Shown: piece by piece, positions 13,149 through 14,578 of the stretch
Position numbering within the stretch: the first letter of the stretch is position 1
Layout of the letters: each line of letters begins with the position of its first letter
Assembly: GCA_035405645.1 (NCBI GenBank)
Contig: DAONJL010000060.1
Span: 1-14,578 of the forward strand
Length of the DNA: 14,578 nt
Source: DAONJL01 sp035405645 [NCBI: bacterium]
Lineage (GTDB): Bacteria > JAGOBX01 > DAONJL01
Direction: 5' to 3'
Notes under the pieces: generated by a model
What the model saw: only the letters and a program-made list of their open reading frames with translations
What the model was told of the DNA's origin: nothing
The model's database searches: none
Translations under genes and position numbers: made by a program

Positions 13149-14456
13149 ATGAAGAGAATAATTTTATTAGTTATTTTTATATTATCAATTAACACATATA
13201 TTTTTGCAAATGAACCAAAGGAAATAAATCAACTTGATACATTGTGGGTTTGCATTGCAGGCTTTTTAGTTTTTTTTATGAATGCGGGTTTTGCATTTCT
13301 TGAAGCAGGATTTTGTAGAGCAAAAAATGTTGTAAATATTTTATCAAAAAATTTATTGGTCTTTGGATTTGTCGCTTTATCATTCTGGTTATTAGGTTAT
13401 TCACTAATGTTTTCAGAAGGAAATCAATTTATTGGTGGTTTTAAAAAAGTCTTTTTTAAAAGTTCAGATATAGTTGGCACAATACCAGAAACTTGTTTTT
13501 TCTTTTTTCAGGTTGCTTTTGCTTCTGCTGCTTGTTCAATTATTTCTGGCGCAATTGCTGAAAGAATAAAAATTATTGCTTATATTATTTTTGGTTTTAT
13601 AATATCATTAATTGTATATCCTATTGTTGGTCATTGGGTATGGGGTGGTGGATGGCTGGCTAATTTAAATACTCCATTCTTTGACTTTGCTGGTTCAACT
13701 GTTGTTCATTCTGTTGGTGGATGGGCTGCATTAGCAGGGATTCTTATTTTAGGTCCGCGGCTTGGAAAATATTTTAATAATAATGAAATTAAACCAATAA
13801 TGGGACATAATATTCCATTATCAACACTTGGTTGTTTCATTCTCTGGCTTGGTTGGTTCGGTTTTAATCCTGGTTCTGAATTAGCATTTAATCAAAATGT
13901 GCCATATATTGCATTAACAACAATGCTTGCTTCTTGCAGTGCAACTTTATCATCTACTTTTACTTCGTGGATTTTTATCGGCAAACCAGATTTATCAATG
14001 ATTATAAATGGTTGTCTTGCTGGTCTGGTTGCTATTACTGCGCCTTGTTCTATTGTTACGCCTGTTGCTGCTATTTTAATTGGTATTATTGCTGGCATTA
14101 TTGTCGTTTTTGCTGTTTTATTTTTTGACAAAATTAAAATTGATGACCCTGTTGGCGCACTTGCTGTTCATTTAGCGAATGGCATCTGGGGCACATTTTC
14201 TGTTGGTCTTTTTGCAAATTCTGAAAAAATTAAAGGTCTATTTTATGGTGGTGGATTTGCTCAATTATTTACTCAAATTATTGGAATTTTTTCAGTTGGT
14301 ATTTTTACTTTTTCTTTTTCTTTAATTTTATGGAAAATGCTTTCAATCATTTTGAATGGTATTAGAGTGACCGCAAAAGAAGAATATATTGGTTTAGATA
14401 TTGGCGAACATTCAATGGAAGGTTATTCTGGTTTTCAGGTTTTTTTAAATCAATAA
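13149..14456 (+). CDS. amtB: Ammonium channel/transporter
   Basis: This trimeric inner-membrane channel takes up ammonium. From the chosen ATG it has 436 codons including the stop. It begins with a Sec signal peptide (residues 1-20, cut after YIFA), as in E. coli AmtB, followed by about 11 membrane helices. The pore residues are recognisable: the Phe-rich gate segment FFFFQVAFASAACS (117-130), FDFAGSTVVHSVGG with the first pore His at 187, the second gate in LGWFGFNPGSEL, and DDPVGALAVHLANGIWG with the twin pore His at 341. The cytoplasmic tail EEYIGLDIGEHSMEGYSGF carries the conserved GLD-EH motif needed for coupling and PII contact. A GAGGTGA ribosome site favours the ATG at 13149 over a GTG at 13137. 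It lies between glnB and glnA, the classical setting for PII-controlled ammonium uptake. Confidence 0.96.
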   Translation: MKRIILLVIFILSINTYIFANEPKEINQLDTLWVCIAGFLVFFMNAGFAFLEAGFCRAKNVVNILSKNLLVFGFVALSFWLLGYSLMFSEGNQFIGGFKKVFFKSSDIVGTIPETCFFFFQVAFASAACSIISGAIAERIKIIAYIIFGFIISLIVYPIVGHWVWGGGWLANLNTPFFDFAGSTVVHSVGGWAALAGILILGPRLGKYFNNNEIKPIMGHNIPLSTLGCFILWLGWFGFNPGSELAFNQNVPYIALTTMLASCSATLSSTFTSWIFIGKPDLSMIINGCLAGLVAITAPCSIVTPVAAILIGIIAGIIVVFAVLFFDKIKIDDPVGALAVHLANGIWGTFSVGLFANSEKIKGLFYGGGFAQLFTQIIGIFSVGIFTFSFSLILWKMLSIILNGIRVTAKEEYIGLDIGEHSMEGYSGFQVFLNQ

Positions 14457-14490
14457 AAATTTATTAAAATTAAAAGGAGGTTTTTATTTT

Positions 14491-14578
14491 ATGAAAACTG
14501 GTAAGGAATTAATTGATTTTATTAAAAAAGAAGATGTCAAAATTATTGATTTACGATTTATGGATTTTCCCGGTTTAT
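14491..14578 (+). CDS. glnA: Glutamine synthetase type I, N-terminal start only (cut by window edge)
   Basis: Glutamine synthetase joins ammonium to glutamate using ATP and is the main entry of ammonium into metabolism. Only 29 codons are inside the window. They begin MKTGKELIDFIKKEDVKI and continue DLRFMDFPGL, which matches the N-terminal beta-grasp start of GSI enzymes (x-FI-x-x-x-x-V-x-x-x-DLRF-x-D-x-PG). An AAAGGAGG ribosome site lies 10 bases before the ATG, and the gene starts 34 bases after the amtB stop with no terminator between, so it is the third gene of the operon. The GSI subtype and any adenylylation site lie beyond the edge. The call rests on this short match plus the context. 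Confidence 0.85.
   Translation, partial: MKTGKELIDFIKKEDVKIIDLRFMDFPGL

Noticed and set aside
13892-14131. ORFs on both strands inside amtB
   Set aside because: They overlap highly conserved AmtB helices in other frames and have no translation signals.
1-14578. CRISPR arrays, tRNA or rRNA genes, transposases, phage genes
   Set aside because: No direct-repeat arrays, cloverleaf-like segments, rRNA motifs or mobile-element proteins were seen on either strand.

Overview
The window looks like chromosomal DNA from an extremely A+T-rich, probably Gram-negative-type bacterium. A+T is very high by eye: homopolymer runs are everywhere and codons end in A or T. A heptosyltransferase-like glycosyltransferase and a lipid-linked-sugar flippase point to a surface polysaccharide or LPS. 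Shine-Dalgarno sites (AGGAGG) and sigma70-type promoters (TTGACA/TATAAT) are classical, and TGA is used as a stop, so the genetic code is standard. The secreted NHL protein with repeated GQPDF modules suggests a poorly sampled phylum, but the sequence alone does not fix the lineage.

Layout. Positions 1-5730 (minus strand) form one tightly packed transcription unit read right to left: ilvB, ilvN, a small membrane/coiled-coil protein, a 351-residue unrecognised helical protein, a flippase and a GT9 glycosyltransferase. The last gene runs off the left edge and is broken by a frameshift. Genes overlap or lie within 17 bases, except for a 108-base gap before the glycosyltransferase. A good promoter sits just upstream of ilvB. 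Positions 5731-6162 are a divergent A/T-rich intergenic region, with a near-perfect extended -10 promoter driving a plus-strand pair: a solo HicB-like protein and a large 7TM-Cache-PAS histidine kinase with no adjacent response regulator. Positions 9191-11338 hold metY (O-acetylhomoserine sulfhydrylase) overlapping a larE-type sacrificial sulfur transferase by 8 bases. Convergent to them, 11347-12510 encodes a secreted six-bladed NHL propeller. From 12617 to the right edge is a nitrogen-assimilation operon: promoter, structured leader with a strong intrinsic terminator, glnB (PII), amtB (ammonium channel) and the first 29 codons of glnA.

How they work together. AmtB imports ammonium, PII senses 2-oxoglutarate, ATP and ADP and is expected to gate AmtB, and glutamine synthetase fixes the ammonium. 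ilvBN draws on that nitrogen supply for branched-chain amino acids, and metY makes homocysteine. The most interesting non-coding signal is the glnB leader. A 15-bp terminator hairpin with 12 T residues lies between the only visible promoter and glnB, and the loop of a preceding hairpin is exactly complementary to 6 bases of the terminator's left arm. This suggests transcription attenuation by a cis-acting RNA that I do not recognise. The other candidates for novelty are the duplicated-domain 351-residue protein in the ilv operon, the metY-larE coupling, and a PII protein lacking the uridylylated tyrosine.
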